From Fragilaria radians (Eukaryota > Bacillariophyta > Fragilariophyceae > Fragilariales > Fragilariaceae), in the NCBI GenBank assembly GCA_900642245.1, contig CAAAJI010000004.1, forward strand, positions 277,305 to 341,304: a stretch of DNA of 64,000 bases, in the 5' to 3' direction. Below, piece by piece: positions 33,269-45,400 of this stretch. The translations under genes and the position numbers were made by a program. Each line of letters begins with the position of its first letter. Position 1 is the stretch's first letter. The notes beneath the pieces are model-generated. The model worked only from the letters and a program-made list of their open reading frames with translations, had not been told where the DNA came from and searched no databases.

Positions 33269-33336
33269 CATGAAATTTGTTTTTTGGAAAATAAGACAGC
33301 TTCATGAAATTTGTTTTTTGGAAAATAAGAGAGCTT
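33269..33336. repeat. 34-bp tandem duplication
   Basis: Copies 33269-33302 and 33303-33336 share CATGAAATTTGTTTTTTGGA and differ by one base (gaca versus gaga). A further CATGA follows. Confidence 0.95.
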
Positions 33337-35875
33337 CATGATTTTATTTCAGAACTAACGAAGAAAAGGAGCAGCTAAATATATCCAAGTGTAGATTCGT
33401 GACAAGCTTAAAATATGATCGAGGGCAGTTAAGATCTGCAAAATGTACCCGAGACTAAAAGATAATCAAATGTCAACCTGTTACCTGGAGATTCGAGTTA
33501 GGAATTCTACAAATTCTGTAAGTATACTGATGTGCGCTAAACGAGTCATTTTCGTACTAATAGAGACGGATCAAAAATAAAGAAGGCAAAAAAGAACAGG
33601 ATTCCGCGCTTGTCCATTATGACATGCCTTGAGTTAAGCTTATTAAGATAATACCTAACACTATAGGTTGTAAGCAATGCAGTCTAATAATACTATAATA
33701 AATTGCTAAGAGAAATGTGTCTGTACCGATACTGGAGATGTCCAAAGTTATCGTTAGTGCATAGTAAATAATAGTAGAATTAATGTTCTAATATTTACTC
33801 ATCTAAAAATAGAATAGGTCACATAGGTAACCATTCTTTCTATACCTTCCACAAATTCAATTAAGTCATAGTCTTATATGATGTTAGTGATGCTTAAGAT
33901 TGCCTATAGATTAAGAAGAACATGTAATATCTTTTCAGGACCGTCATATCAATACGGTAAGAATAACTATTACAGATTCCTAAGTGACAAACTGGAATCT
34001 ATCAAGATTCACGATTGATGAATCTAAGTTGTGAATCTAAGATCACAAAGTCTAATGTTAAGTGTTGAATCTATCACGTAAGCTAAAGAGACTACGTGGT
34101 CAAGGAAACACGTTGCAATTGATTCACAAGAGATCAAGGATAAAAGTAACGTTTAGATCATAATTTGCAATTGGTAAACTCTTAGAGCAGCTTAGAGCAC
34201 ATTAGGAAGTTGCTCAAGCTACGGAAAATTGATCAAACCTTCAACAATCCATTGAAACCATTTCAATAGCATTTTGAAATGTCAATTGATTGATTTTAGG
34301 AAATAAGTATGCTTCATTAGTGAACAAATTTAAGATTAAATGCATGGAGTATCAAGATTAGTTCACTTACGTCTCGGAGCATTTTCTCTCCCTCAGATTT
34401 GTATGAAAAAGACAAGGTAAGCCTGACAGACTGCATACGCCAAGAAGATGAACTTTGAATCTCTTCTCTCCACTAAACCAACCTAACCAGTATTAGTGAG
34501 GAAGATGACTACTACTATTTCATACTGGAAGTTCTAGATAAAGTTTCAAAGTGAAGGCACATGGTCACTAAAGCGAGAAAACTTCAACAAGGACTAAGGC
34601 TAAAAGGAAAGTTGAATACAGATATCTAAGAATAAATTACTGCAAAATAGAGTCTTGTTAGCGCATATCACTGTACGTTAATGGATCATTACCTCTATGC
34701 TAATCTTTCGTGCTTGTGTCATGGAGATAGTGTGGAAACCGAGGGTAAAATGTGTTTATGAATTCTATGTTGGTATACCTCTACATGCTCTTTATGTCAT
34801 TTGGAGGGAGAAAATAAGAATAAATCATGGCTTAGATCTTAGTCCTGTTTCAGTATCCAAGGTCCAATAATTCTGATTGATAAAGAAAAAATCTCCAGAA
34901 AAGTCTGTAATGGCAAACATTTATCAGTATGCCAAAGATTCTAGGCCTCATAGGATTTTCATTGAAATTTAGGGTCGAAAAGAAATGCGATTTTTTCAAT
35001 AGCATTAATTTGATACAGTATAAATAAATCTGAGTCAAAAACTTGATGCAGAGAATCTTGTCTCTGATACGCATCAACATATCCTTCTACTGAATTCAAA
35101 TTTGTGTGATTAGTCACCTTTAGAATCGTAATGTACGTGTAACATTGCTAATTCATATTCTGAAGTATGCCACTTCACCTGAGAAAATAAAATCCTTACA
35201 TGACAAATTACACGTGATTTTTTGGAAATCCCCTTTCTGAAACTCCTTCGCCTTGAATGTAACAAGATGCTTAACTGCTATTTTGGCACAAAGCCTGAAT
35301 CAAAAGGGGTAAATTACTCTTCTCTCCTTTTGCTCTCATAGCGCAAGTGATACTGGAAATTTCTCATTTAAAATAAGTTGCAAGTTGATGACTAAGAACT
35401 ATATTTTACAACAAAGGCTTGTTTTATCAATAAAAAACACGATCCTTTTCTTGTTTGCACTTAAATTTAGTTCCACCGTCTTAGCTTCGCTAGCTTTACT
35501 TGGAAAATTGCAAATCTGTACTCCACTAAAGGTAATCCATCGAACATGAAAGGATCCCTGCTCATGTCTAACTGGAATGCATATATTCAAACCAGCAATG
35601 GAGGCACATTCGAATACCTTACAGATCCTTAAATACTTCAAACACTTTAACTACATGCAAATGCTTTAGCAAATACTTCACTACAATCCTAATAATAATG
35701 CTAGGTTCTTTAGAGCACCATTAAAAATTGAGTAGCGACTTTTATCGACATTTCAAACGACACCTGTCATCTGATCTCTAATTCAATTTTTCTTCAGGAC
35801 GCAATTTATCGTCGTCTTAGAGCTTACGCATCCGTAGGAAGTCTTTGGCGCCAACTGGATCGTGATGTGTGTTTT

Positions 35876-36454
35876 TCAGAACTGCGGATGCAGAGATAGT
35901 GCATTTCTCCCTGTACACTGGGAAGTATCGTGCTTATGATTTGGTGTATACTTAGAGGATTGGGCCTGGGTGTTGAAACTGTCGTTTGCTGCTGTATCCT
36001 CCAGAGTTTCTGACGCTAATATAAGGATAATAGTGCCAATCGAATCATGCCTCAAAAATTCTTGAATGTAACGATGATCAATGTTGGGAAATATTTCTAA
36101 GACGAAACGCATATCACGCGCCTCGGTAGAGAATCGTGTAGTGTTACAGACATCGTCACCACAATCACTCAACAAACTACCCGTACTTCTTCGAATGCCA
36201 TACAACATAGGCTGTCTAAAATAAAATGCCTGACTTTGTTTTCTGTCGTCACTTGAAGCACAAGGATGACTCGAGAAAATCGTCTTGTGATGGTTATTAG
36301 ATTGGTCATTTGTGCAATAGAATGGCCCGTGTTGCTTGGGAGAAGTACTTTCTTTTGATAAAGATATCGAGTATTTATACATATTTCGATTGGAAAATAA
36401 ATGTGTTTCGTAATAGGTTAATTGACTACGCTGCACTTCTGATACGAATTTCAT
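35876..36454 (-). CDS. CUE-like domain protein
   Basis: 192 residues from the ATG at 36454. Residues 1-110 are polar and Ser/Asn/His-rich with no fold visible. Residues 115-151 (MRFVLEIFPNIDHRYIQEFL, then a helix GTIILILAS) fit a CUE ubiquitin-binding domain: a hydrophobic-x-phi-FP motif on helix 1, a second helix, and a short third helix. CUE domains bind ubiquitin and occur in ERAD and trafficking proteins. The tail is polar. The match rests on about 37 residues and a low-complexity context, so the function is an inference. No intron is needed. Confidence 0.5.
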   Translation of the reverse strand: MKFVSEVQRSQLTYYETHLFSNRNMYKYSISLSKESTSPKQHGPFYCTNDQSNNHHKTIFSSHPCASSDDRKQSQAFYFRQPMLYGIRRSTGSLLSDCGDDVCNTTRFSTEARDMRFVLEIFPNIDHRYIQEFLRHDSIGTIILILASETLEDTAANDSFNTQAQSSKYTPNHKHDTSQCTGRNALSLHPQF

Positions 36455-37058
36455 CTAGCTCGTCAATTCGCGTCTACAGCTTCATTCCCAATTCCTCCAC
36501 GAATGAATTACAAGAAATCATTTCCATGTCTGAAAATCAACGACATAGTCGAATCCAAGGATTACTTTGCCGGTGTGGCCTAAAATCACACAAACAATAG
36601 TTCTTCACCAGATCATATCTCAAGATAGATAAGATGTTGTAAAATTTAATTTCTTGTCAAATGCATAAACATGATGACAAACACTGCATCAAAGGAAAAA
36701 TTTGATACTAAACAGGCGCATGGATATATCATTGAATTTCAATATTGAATCTTCCCCATTATCATATTTCGGTATTGCTTGACGATATTTGTTGACTATG
36801 CTTGTGCGAAACTTCCTAATGTTACAATTCAACCTCAAGTTTATCAATCCGTCTGTTCTCGGGAAGAATTTTCACAGGTGAAGAAATATAGGAAGCTTTG
36901 AGTTAAAATATGCACAAAGATATATTGTTGTTGGGCTTATCAAGAAATGGGTATTACCTCACAACCCATGCTTATTGACTAATGAATGTCACATTAATGT
37001 TGAAACTTGTCACTAAATCAGCATCTGTTTTAAAGAGACAGGAGGATCTTCTTGTATT

Positions 37059-37155
37059 AATTACTTTGAATATTTGGGGATGGAGTTAAATGACACAGAA
37101 TCTACAATAATAGATGATTAGTTTCTGAAACAAATGATTGACAAACCTTGCTAGC
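37059..37155 (+). pseudogene. Possible copia reverse transcriptase relic
   Basis: YFEYLGMEL followed by an acidic turn and FLKQMI is like the late RT segment of copia elements, but the run is short and contains stops. Not certain. Confidence 0.25.
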
Positions 37156-37349
37156 AAATATGAGCTTTAATTGGTTTTGTTGGAGCAAATAATTGTTTGA
37201 TAAGGTTGTTCTAGATTAATATTACACTAAGTAAAAGGCAAAAAATGTATGTATTGTGTGACTATACATGAATTTATCAAACTTTATCTATACTGTTAAA
37301 TTCTCGTTCAAATATGCCATGGAATTGAAATTGTTAGGATAAACAAAAC

Positions 37350-37592
37350 TTATTCTGACGTTTCATAAAATGAACGACTGTGGAAACTTTGCGTGGTATT
37401 GAAGGCATCCTTGATGGATTCTAAACAATTATTAAACAATAAAAGTAATATGCAAAAGAATTTCAGCAACATGTGGCTGACCCGAACCTCTTTGTACTGG
37501 AATTTTATGGATAAAAACGTACGTTTACAGCTGCCGTCGTCCATCGAACCAGATCCAGCATAATCTGACTCAGATTCAATGCGATAAGTCAT
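37350..37592 (-). CDS. Possible small divergent gene or exon
   Basis: The ATG at 37592 starts a frame beginning MTYRIESESDYAGSGSMDDG, which looks protein-like; after that it becomes hydrophobic. A GTACGT donor-like site after the codon AAA and a TTTAG acceptor-like site near 37425 would join it to a polar tail. Its ATG lies only 7 bp from the ATG of the cytochrome b5 reductase gene on the other strand, which is odd for two independent genes. Weak call. Confidence 0.2.
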   Translation of the reverse strand: MTYRIESESDYAGSGSMDDGSCKRTFLSIKFQYKEVRVSHMLLKFFCILLLLFNNCLESIKDAFNTTQSFHSRSFYETSE

Positions 37593-37598
37593 ATTTCC

Positions 37599-38504
37599 AT
37601 GTCTCACTTGATTAAGCACATAAGACCTATTCAATTTTTCAGATATTTCTCGATTATGGCAGTCTCTTCAGATCTTCCATCTTCCTTGACAGGAAATCCA
37701 GAATGCGCATTAGTCCGACCAGGAGTGTGTCAATTTACTCCTGAGTTCACATCTGTTCCTTTGTTAGAGCGTTGGCAGATTTCGCCGACATCATCAGTAC
37801 TTCGATTTGGTCTTCCAGATCCATCTCATCCTTTGAACTTGAGTACATGCGCCTGTATTTTAGCCAAGGCTGATATACCCGATACCGATGGGGTTTTGGA
37901 ACCTGTGATTCGTCCTTACACACCTATTTCTACGAATACACAGATCGGATCATTTGATTTATTAGTCAAAGACTATGGTGAAAGTGGTCGTATGTCCAAT
38001 TATTTATGCAAAATGAAGAAAGGACAAGAGATTGCATTTAAGCACATAGACTTCAACGTAAAAATGCAGGCACCTTTTCCATACAAAACGGTTTCAATGT
38101 TGGTCGGTGGAACGGGAATCACTCCTATGATTCAGGCACTACATGCTATTCTTGGCGACCAGTCTTGTGAAACTAAAGTGATTGTATTGTATGGATCTCG
38201 TGTGTCTAGTGATATATTAGGGAAAGAGTTGTTAGACTCTTGGTGTGATAAATCTTCCCGTCTTGAGGTTGTGCACATACTTTCTCATGAACCTGACGAT
38301 TCGTCCTGGACAGGAGCCAGGGGACATATTTCCAAAGAAATGATTGCAAAATTCTTTCCGGATCCTACGGACAACGACAATATCATTTTTGTATGTGGTC
38401 CTCCCCCAATGTACGACGTCTTTAGTGGTCCGAGAGATCAAAAAGAACTATCTGGGGTACTTGATGAAATGGGTTACAAGGCAGAACAAGTTTACAAATT
38501 TTAG
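37599..38504 (+). CDS. NADH-cytochrome b5 reductase family
   Basis: 301 residues with the FNR-type FAD and NADH modules in order. RPYTPIS (105-111) is the FAD-binding RxYTxxS motif. GRMSNYL (130-136) is the FAD pyrophosphate contact. GGTGITPM (170-177) binds NADH. CGPPPMY (266-272) is the terminal nucleotide-binding motif. This family passes electrons from NADH via FAD to cytochrome b5 (fatty-acid desaturation, sterol synthesis, outer mitochondrial membrane). The N-terminus MSHLIKHIRPIQFFRYFSIM is basic and amphipathic, suggesting mitochondria; an internal ATG at residue 20 (37656) is possible and would remove it. The domain begins at about residue 55 and the length matches the family. It is convergent with the ATP-grasp gene, with a gap of 234 bp. 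Confidence 0.92.
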   Translation: MSHLIKHIRPIQFFRYFSIMAVSSDLPSSLTGNPECALVRPGVCQFTPEFTSVPLLERWQISPTSSVLRFGLPDPSHPLNLSTCACILAKADIPDTDGVLEPVIRPYTPISTNTQIGSFDLLVKDYGESGRMSNYLCKMKKGQEIAFKHIDFNVKMQAPFPYKTVSMLVGGTGITPMIQALHAILGDQSCETKVIVLYGSRVSSDILGKELLDSWCDKSSRLEVVHILSHEPDDSSWTGARGHISKEMIAKFFPDPTDNDNIIFVCGPPPMYDVFSGPRDQKELSGVLDEMGYKAEQVYKF

Positions 38505-38738
38505 TTGCGTTGCCGACCGAAGTGAGAAACACTGTGACAAAAATAAATAATACGTTTACCCCACAGGTAATTACTTGAGTGAAGGATTGTGAAATTTCTT
38601 CTGCACAAGTAATACAGACTTTTTGGGGTTACATAAATTTGATTAGAACAACATTATGTTTTCTTCCCAGCATTTCAAATGCGTTTCCTAAATCTTTTTT
38701 AGAATTATTGAGGATATCGTTGAATCTGGTATTTGATT

Positions 38739-40315
38739 CTATCCAACCTTTAGTGGTTGTGCAAAACGATTTAATACTTCTCGACATTTGTCTATTACAT
38801 TCCCGTAGACTCCGATGTTCACTCGACAGACGACACTTGAACCGTCCTTCGTATCTGATTGAACTAAACTGTGAATGACAACGCGTCTGACACCTTCATG
38901 GTCAGAGTTATACACTTCTACTTTTTCAAACAAATCATGGGAGCATCCGTGAAAGTAAATGTTTCCGCTTCGACGAAAAATTCCAACCTGAAATCCGTAC
39001 TGCTTATGAAAGCGATGAAGAGTCATAAGCGCTGGACAACTACCTGTGACACGAGGATTTATATCTACTAAGTATCCATGACCGGTTGAGTCAAACAAAA
39101 TGTCGATACCGCAAAATCCCCAGAATCCAAGCGAATGACAGTACTGGACTACCTCTTCCACGAAAGGAAGTTGCATTCTCTTGAGTTCTTCTTGGTCATT
39201 CATATCCAAATATGAATCTGAGCTAAATGTCCCATCCAGTAATCTCTTATTCTCATTTGAACCAAACCATGTAAGGCTTGTGCCGTTCGGATGCATGAAG
39301 AAATGGCAAGCAACATTTCGAGCAATATCTACAAAATCCGTTACCACAAAAGTAGGCTTACCAGACTCAAGAAGGTATTTCTGAAACCGATATTCATCTT
39401 CGTCATTTCGAATAATGAAAATTCCCTTGCTACCCATAGAATGAGTTGTCTTGACAACGCACGGACGTGAAACACGAGTATCTGGGAGCAGCTTTGTCGT
39501 TTTTTGCGTCATGAGTACGATAGAATCCTTACCGGCCAAGTGATAGTGAATCACAGGATCATTGAGGTGCTTTTGGATTTGTTCAACTGGGAGGTAGGCA
39601 TAAACTAAATCATCATTCTTGATTGTGGACACGAATTTTGGCATAACTGAACCTCGAACGGTTTTGGACCAGTGCTCAAGCAAGCCCTCTGGAGGAACGG
39701 CATCGCGCAAAAAAACTGGGAAGACGTCACCAGTCATGAGTGCGTATCTGCAGGGTCCTAACATCGCCTTTACCTTGGTGGATTTGGGTGCTGGCCAATC
39801 ATGAAATTTGAATTTCGCTGGTCATTGAAACAAAACTTAGAGCGATTATTAAGTATTTGAGTAGGTGGATCCGAAAACTTACTATTGTTATGAAATGCAT
39901 TTCCGCCGGATGGATTTGAAGAAGGACTCTCAAACAACATGATGACACTTTCATCATGCTTACCTTTGTATTGAAGGCCTTCTTTAATGTAATCTGAATA
40001 GTATTTTTCCCCATCCCAATCTCGCACTTTTAATTTCGAAATAACTACGTCCAAATCAGCAAGTAAAGGAAATAAACCTGATGTCCTGGTTGAATTTGAG
40101 TTTTCTTTCAAATTATCCGTTTCCGTCACGATCACGAGTGTAGATTTAGGAATTTTTGTTGATTCAACGAGATCCACTTCTCGCAGAATAGAAGAATCAC
40201 CTTGAACACGTGTGACCGAACTTGTCAGGTTCAATGAAAGTTCCAACATCGTCATTTCCTCAATCGGTGTTGCTCTGTCAAGGTTACTTTTCGATAACTT
40301 TGGAGTACCGCCCAT
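38739..40315 (-). CDS. ATP-grasp enzyme of unknown substrate, two exons
   Basis: Exon 1 is 40315-39883 and exon 2 is 39817-38739. The 65-bp intron starts GTAAGT and ends GACCAG, and the join reads NNTKFKFHDWPAPKS in frame, giving 503 residues. The C-terminal part is an ATP-grasp domain: PCVVKTTHSMGSKGIFII (263-279) is the nucleotide-binding strand and glycine loop, GFCGIDILFD (378-387) and LVDINPRVTG (394-403) hold the acidic and Asn residues that bind metal-ATP. ATP-grasp enzymes form amide, peptide or thioester bonds using ATP. The N-terminal 150 residues have no visible fold. The substrate cannot be told; carboxylate-amine ligases with the DxNPR signature are the nearest named group. Convergent with the b5 reductase gene. 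Confidence 0.8.
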
Positions 40316-42470
40316 TCTGTCTTTACTTTATTGAGTATGTTTTAAGCCTTCACTGGAAATAATGAGAGAAATTCTTCGTTGGCATAATGCTTCCATTCCC
40401 ATTCTATGGCTCAGTTTCAAAGCTTCCATGACGACCTCTTTCTAACGAACAAAATATTTTGGAATAATTTTTTTAATGCACTAGCTGTTGTCGATAAGGA
40501 TAATATGCATCACTCTATACAGATTACTAAAAAGAATTCCGCGTAAAATAGGTAATATTAAGCAGGTGATGAAAATTGAAAATGGAATTGTTGGAGGCAA
40601 TTTTCAGATTTTCAATGAGGGAAGGAAAAATCAGTTTGCCAACTTCACAACTTCACAACTTCACCAAGATAATAACATCAAGGTCATACGAAAATCCAAC
40701 ACAGTCATAGAATCAAATTATTATGTTCGAAGCAATGTTGTGTATTCTGAGGCGAACTCTTCCACACTAAATGTACGGCACATTGCTTTCCTAGGTTCCT
40801 TTGTGTACATCCTTAGATACAACTTTTAGACTGAATCCTTTAATAAGAAATCAGTGTAATACTAGTTTGTAGACCCTAGATAAAAGCTTAAAAATAGACT
40901 TTTAAAGGAAACGAGATCTTTATTGCTAACAACTTAACATTTTGAAGTCCAAAGTATGTAATGTTTATCATATTATCAATAAATAGTGCAATCACAGTGC
41001 TCTATGCTAAGTTGGAAGATGAATATAATCTTCTGTTTTGATCATGATTTATACATCGGAGTGAAAATATTACCGACACACTTCTACATAACTTATTAAG
41101 AAAATGACATGAGATTTCGTTGTAATGATCTGTAGACATCTTTTTCATACGTTTCATGCCTATTGGCATCTTTCCTCAATATGAGCACAACCGCAGCCTA
41201 TTTGTTACAATTTAGGGAGAAGTGTCGTTGTATCTTTACTACCGGAAATCAAAAGGTACATTACTATTTACAAGCAGTGTATTTTTCAAGCAAGGTAAAT
41301 CACAACTACTAATTTTTGTTTGAAAAAGTAAAAGACATATATCCAATCACATGAGGGAAATTGCTACAAGTATTGCAACGGAAGGTGACAAGATCTGGGA
41401 ATTCCTTGCTCCCGAGGAACGTATCGAAGAATTTGAGTGTGAGGATGGAAGTGCTTCGTATCTCTTTGAAATCTAAAAGATGAACCTATTTGCACCGTCG
41501 AACTCAAGGTTTCAAGTAAATCAAGTCTAAATCAAGCTACAATTTGAGAATCACGACCTAATGGTGTCAATTGGATTTTGCTCAAAAAGAGACTATAACA
41601 CCAATTCTCTTGATACTTGCTGGTTCAGTTTATTTTCAAATGATCATGACAATGTTCTTGCCGACAAATGTTCATACATTCAAAAGACTAATCTGAGTTT
41701 TGATTAGAATCTCAGTCATGAAAAGAAGCAAATATGCATTTTGTGGAACAACAAGCTAATTATCATCCATAAAAAATCTACTGATAGAGACTGATCAATT
41801 GACTTTAATGTTTTTATTCTACTGAGGATGCATGAAGTTTCAATTGATGCGGCATTACTATCTTGGAATTTCTAATTTGCAAACTTTTCATAGTCACTGA
41901 TTTTCTCTAGCATCAAGAATCTTTTCAAATCTGCCATCAGTCGCTTAATTGCGATTCTTTGAAAGAATTAACTTTTCGTTTCCTCAATCCCTGCTGCTTC
42001 AAGCAAAGGGGACGTCGCATTGCATGTACCGCAAAAGTGCAGTAGTTTCACAATTGTTTTGCATTTTTCTAAGCCTCATTTGTTATATATTCAAGACATA
42101 TATGATAGCTTATGGAAAGCAAGTTTTCAAACATTTAATGCCTACTTACAAAGTTTTTATAGCTAAACGCTTACTCAAATAAAAGATTGAAGATTTACAT
42201 TTTCTTCAAGCAACTGCTTCTACCAGTTCTTCACAAATCCTGTTATCGTGACTGCAACTTCGAAAGATGATCATGTCTAGCAAAATACAGCAAGGCAAAT
42301 TTGTAACGTTGAATTGATACAAGCGCCTTGTCTTTTCACCTTGATGATTCCGATATTAGCTGATTCAGTCACTGCGTCAAAACTTCGAAACTGCTTTGAT
42401 GTCGAAAATTAACAATCATTACAAAAAATCTAGGGTTGATATTTTTCACTAAAAACAAAAGAAAACGCTT
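40316..42470. other. Intergenic region, 2.2 kb, AT-rich
   Basis: No strong gene. The plus frame at 41351-41476 (41 codons) reads IATSIATEGDKIWEFLAPEE and then EFECEDGSASYLFEI, a protein-like composition that may be an exon or relic. Other ORFs (40488-40829, 41949-42182) lack support. Confidence 0.45.
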
Positions 42471-45400
42471 TTAGTCAAAGCGATCTAATTCGGAGGCTGA
42501 TTTCTTCAAAATGGCATCAGTAACTGATTCCATTTCCCTAGATTGCTCAAGTCTCTTTTTCGTTAAATTTCGTTGTTCAAGCAATCGTTGTCTCTGTTTT
42601 GCTGCCCACTCATCGGCATCTTTTGCCATCTCATTGATGCGGTCGGGAGGTAACAACTCATGAACATCTCTATGCAGTTGAAGGAGAGAGTTTGTCATTT
42701 CCCCTAAGTTCCATGGATCTATGTCCCCTTTCACTGCATCACCTAAGGAGCTTGCTATATTATCCACAACTTGCACGAATGGACGCACATCTAGTGTGGG
42801 CATCACATTTATGATTTCAGATAATAGATTAAAGCGCTGTCGCCGTGTCTCCATACGGAGAATGTACCAAATATGTTCGATGTAACGATTTATACCCTTC
42901 GCAATCTCTGCGTAGACACCCTGTTGAACAATTTGCAAAACCATCAGCCATTGATTATGTTCAGGATCGTCCAAGACACCTGCTCGAGCTAAGCGACCTT
43001 TTTCCTCGGCAACGGCGTACTTGAGATAGGCGACGAAGGAATCATCAAAGAGTGGACGCATGTCGCGAACTGCATCCGAAAGGGCACGTGCCGTTTCTTC
43101 TTCTGTCTGGAGTGACGGATCCATCGCAACTTTACAAATGGACCTGATTACCTCGATCTGCTGAGCTTCCAACGTGGCACCAAGCGCCCGTGTCTCCTTT
43201 ACCAACAACTGCGCATACTCTACAAGGCTGCCCAAAATTTCTCGTTCACGTCGGTGACGCCCTTCCACCTCATAGATCAAAGTTTGGTTGTCGGAACCAT
43301 TTTCCCTCATCAACCTGTCGCGATCTGCCATCTCAGTCAATCTTTCTCGTAAGAGGTCTACAAAATTATCGGATAAGAATAAATCTTTGTAGTTTTCTGC
43401 AATTTCCCTGAACCTTTCCTCTGGTTGCTCCCATAATTCATCGACAATTATCGCAAGCCGTGAGCGCTCGGCCATGTATTCTACGGGATCATTCAAAAGG
43501 CCTAATTTTACAGCTTCTGATACTACGCTTTTGAGGTTTGATATTTCTGAGATTGAGAGCAATCTTTCACCGAAAAAATACTTTTTTGTATCAGATTCCT
43601 CATCGCTTTCTTCTCTCATTCTCATAATCACGTCAGCGGCGAATTTAGCTTGCCTGACAGCTTCATCTAATTCTTTTGGTAAACGAACCGTTTTCCTTCC
43701 AGGTAGAGCTCCTGGCCAATTGACAGCCGTCTCCGGATCAACATTAGGATTGTAAACTTCGGGTCCAGAGAGAATATCAAACATAGGATTCACCATAGGG
43801 CCATCCATGTCCTCGCCAACATTTCGATTGATTTGGATTTCCAATTCGATTAGATCGTCGTCTAGTGTTCGAGCATAGGATGAAACAGTCTTTTCATTTG
43901 ACAATAAGCGATCAACCTCTTGCTCTTGTTCTTCATTTAGTGTACGAACAGATGGACTGATAGTATTGCTTCTGATTTCTGCCAATCTCTCACCAGCTTG
44001 AAATATTTGCCTAAGCTCTTCTTCTTGACTTAGAACTTTCGAATCTTGCAAAGAAGAATCGTTTGGAATGGAAATATCCACCTGGAAACTTCCTAATTTG
44101 CTTTCACCGATATCTTTGAATTTCCTCTTTTCACGCTTTTCCTTCTTTGATCGTAACAGCTCCTTTGCTTTTTCAAAGGCACCAGATACAAAGCCTGAAC
44201 CGATTTCCTCTTCTCTTTTTTTCTCTTCTCCGAACTTGAGTATATCTTTGAGTAAGTCCTCAGCAGACATATCTTGCGCCTGCTTTGAAATTTCAGACAT
44301 CATTCTTTGGGCTTCTTTTGCTCTTCGAACTTCTGTAGAATCATCGGGCTTTTCTTGAATATCCAAAGATTCAAGCGAGGAAACAACAGATACCGAGTTT
44401 TTGTCGTCGACCACCTTAAGGTGCAATTCTCGCTTTGCATCTGAGCTGCTTGATGATACCTTTTTTTCCTTCACATATTGGGGGTCCAAAATATCATTCG
44501 AGGATATTACTTTCTCCGAGCCATCCAACGGGCTGGGCAAACCTTTAGTCATTATTGTTGCATCTACTGAGTAGTCCTGAATTTTGTCACCCAATTCTTT
44601 CCTTTCTTGTGCTCTCAATTTAGGACTTGAGATACTCCAACTTCTCCTATTTTGCCCGACTGCAACGTTACTGGCACTTCTCTTCCCTAATGAGTTGCCA
44701 TCCATTTTTTGTGCTATTTTCTGGCTCTCACTCCGGTCTTTCAGAATTTCATCACCATTGTTGATTTGGTGACGCGTGCGCTCCTCCGACAGCTTCTCTG
44801 TTGTGCCACCAATGTTTCCAGATGCTTTCCTTTGTTTCGCAATTTCTTGTGCTGCTTGAACAGCAAATTCTTCTGATGGAAGATTCTGCTGTATTGCTTT
44901 ATTGTTGTTTTTTAGATTGCTCTCTTGCGATCGCCGATTTGCTACGCTTCGTGCTGCCTGAACTGCAAAATCATCGGATAACTGGCGTTCATGAGATGGA
45001 ATACTATAATTACGGCTTGACGCTGATTCGTCTCCAGTCTTCATAGATGTATATGTACCATTTGTTTTGATAGCGTGAGTATTTGCATTCTGACTCACTT
45101 CCATATCCGCTTTCTGACCATTGCTATGTTTCTTTTTCTGTTCCTCTTGGGTTGAGATAGTGGTGAGTACTGGTGTTGGGTTCTCATGGAGTACTAAATC
45201 GTGATCATTGTTATTTTCATAATTCTGTATCACAGTTGAGCCATCCCGCGGAATAAACGTCCATGTACTCGCGGATGGAAGTGTCGAAGTCAGACCGGTG
45301 ATGCTTCCCATGGAAAATTTATCTAATCCTCTATCCAAAGCTCGAATGATTTTCCTCTCTGAATCCTCGAACAATGGAGTTATCATTGGTACAAAAACGG

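Larger units (their letters stand above)
31465..35875. other. Gene-poor AT-rich region, 4.4 kb
   Basis: No intact gene. It contains a probable copia tail (32555-32830), a 34-bp tandem duplication (33269-33336), and several short ORFs (31680-31958, 32049-32342, 34850-35080, 35399-35641) without protein-like sequence. At 35799-35905 a plus frame after a TTCTTCAG acceptor-like site reads YRRLRAYASVGSLWRQLDRD and then stops; it could be an exon of an unseen gene. Confidence 0.5.
36455..37598. other. Intergenic region with a possible reverse transcriptase relic
   Basis: No intact gene except perhaps a small minus ORF at its right end. At 37059-37155 a plus frame reads NYFEYLGMELNDTESTIIDD and, after a stop, FLKQMIDK, which resembles the F-x-FLG(M/I)E block of copia reverse transcriptase. 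Confidence 0.4.

Noticed and set aside
38739..40315. Inositol-tetrakisphosphate 1-kinase
   Set aside because: The ATP-grasp core fits, but the CGID and DINPRVTG layout points to another ATP-grasp group.
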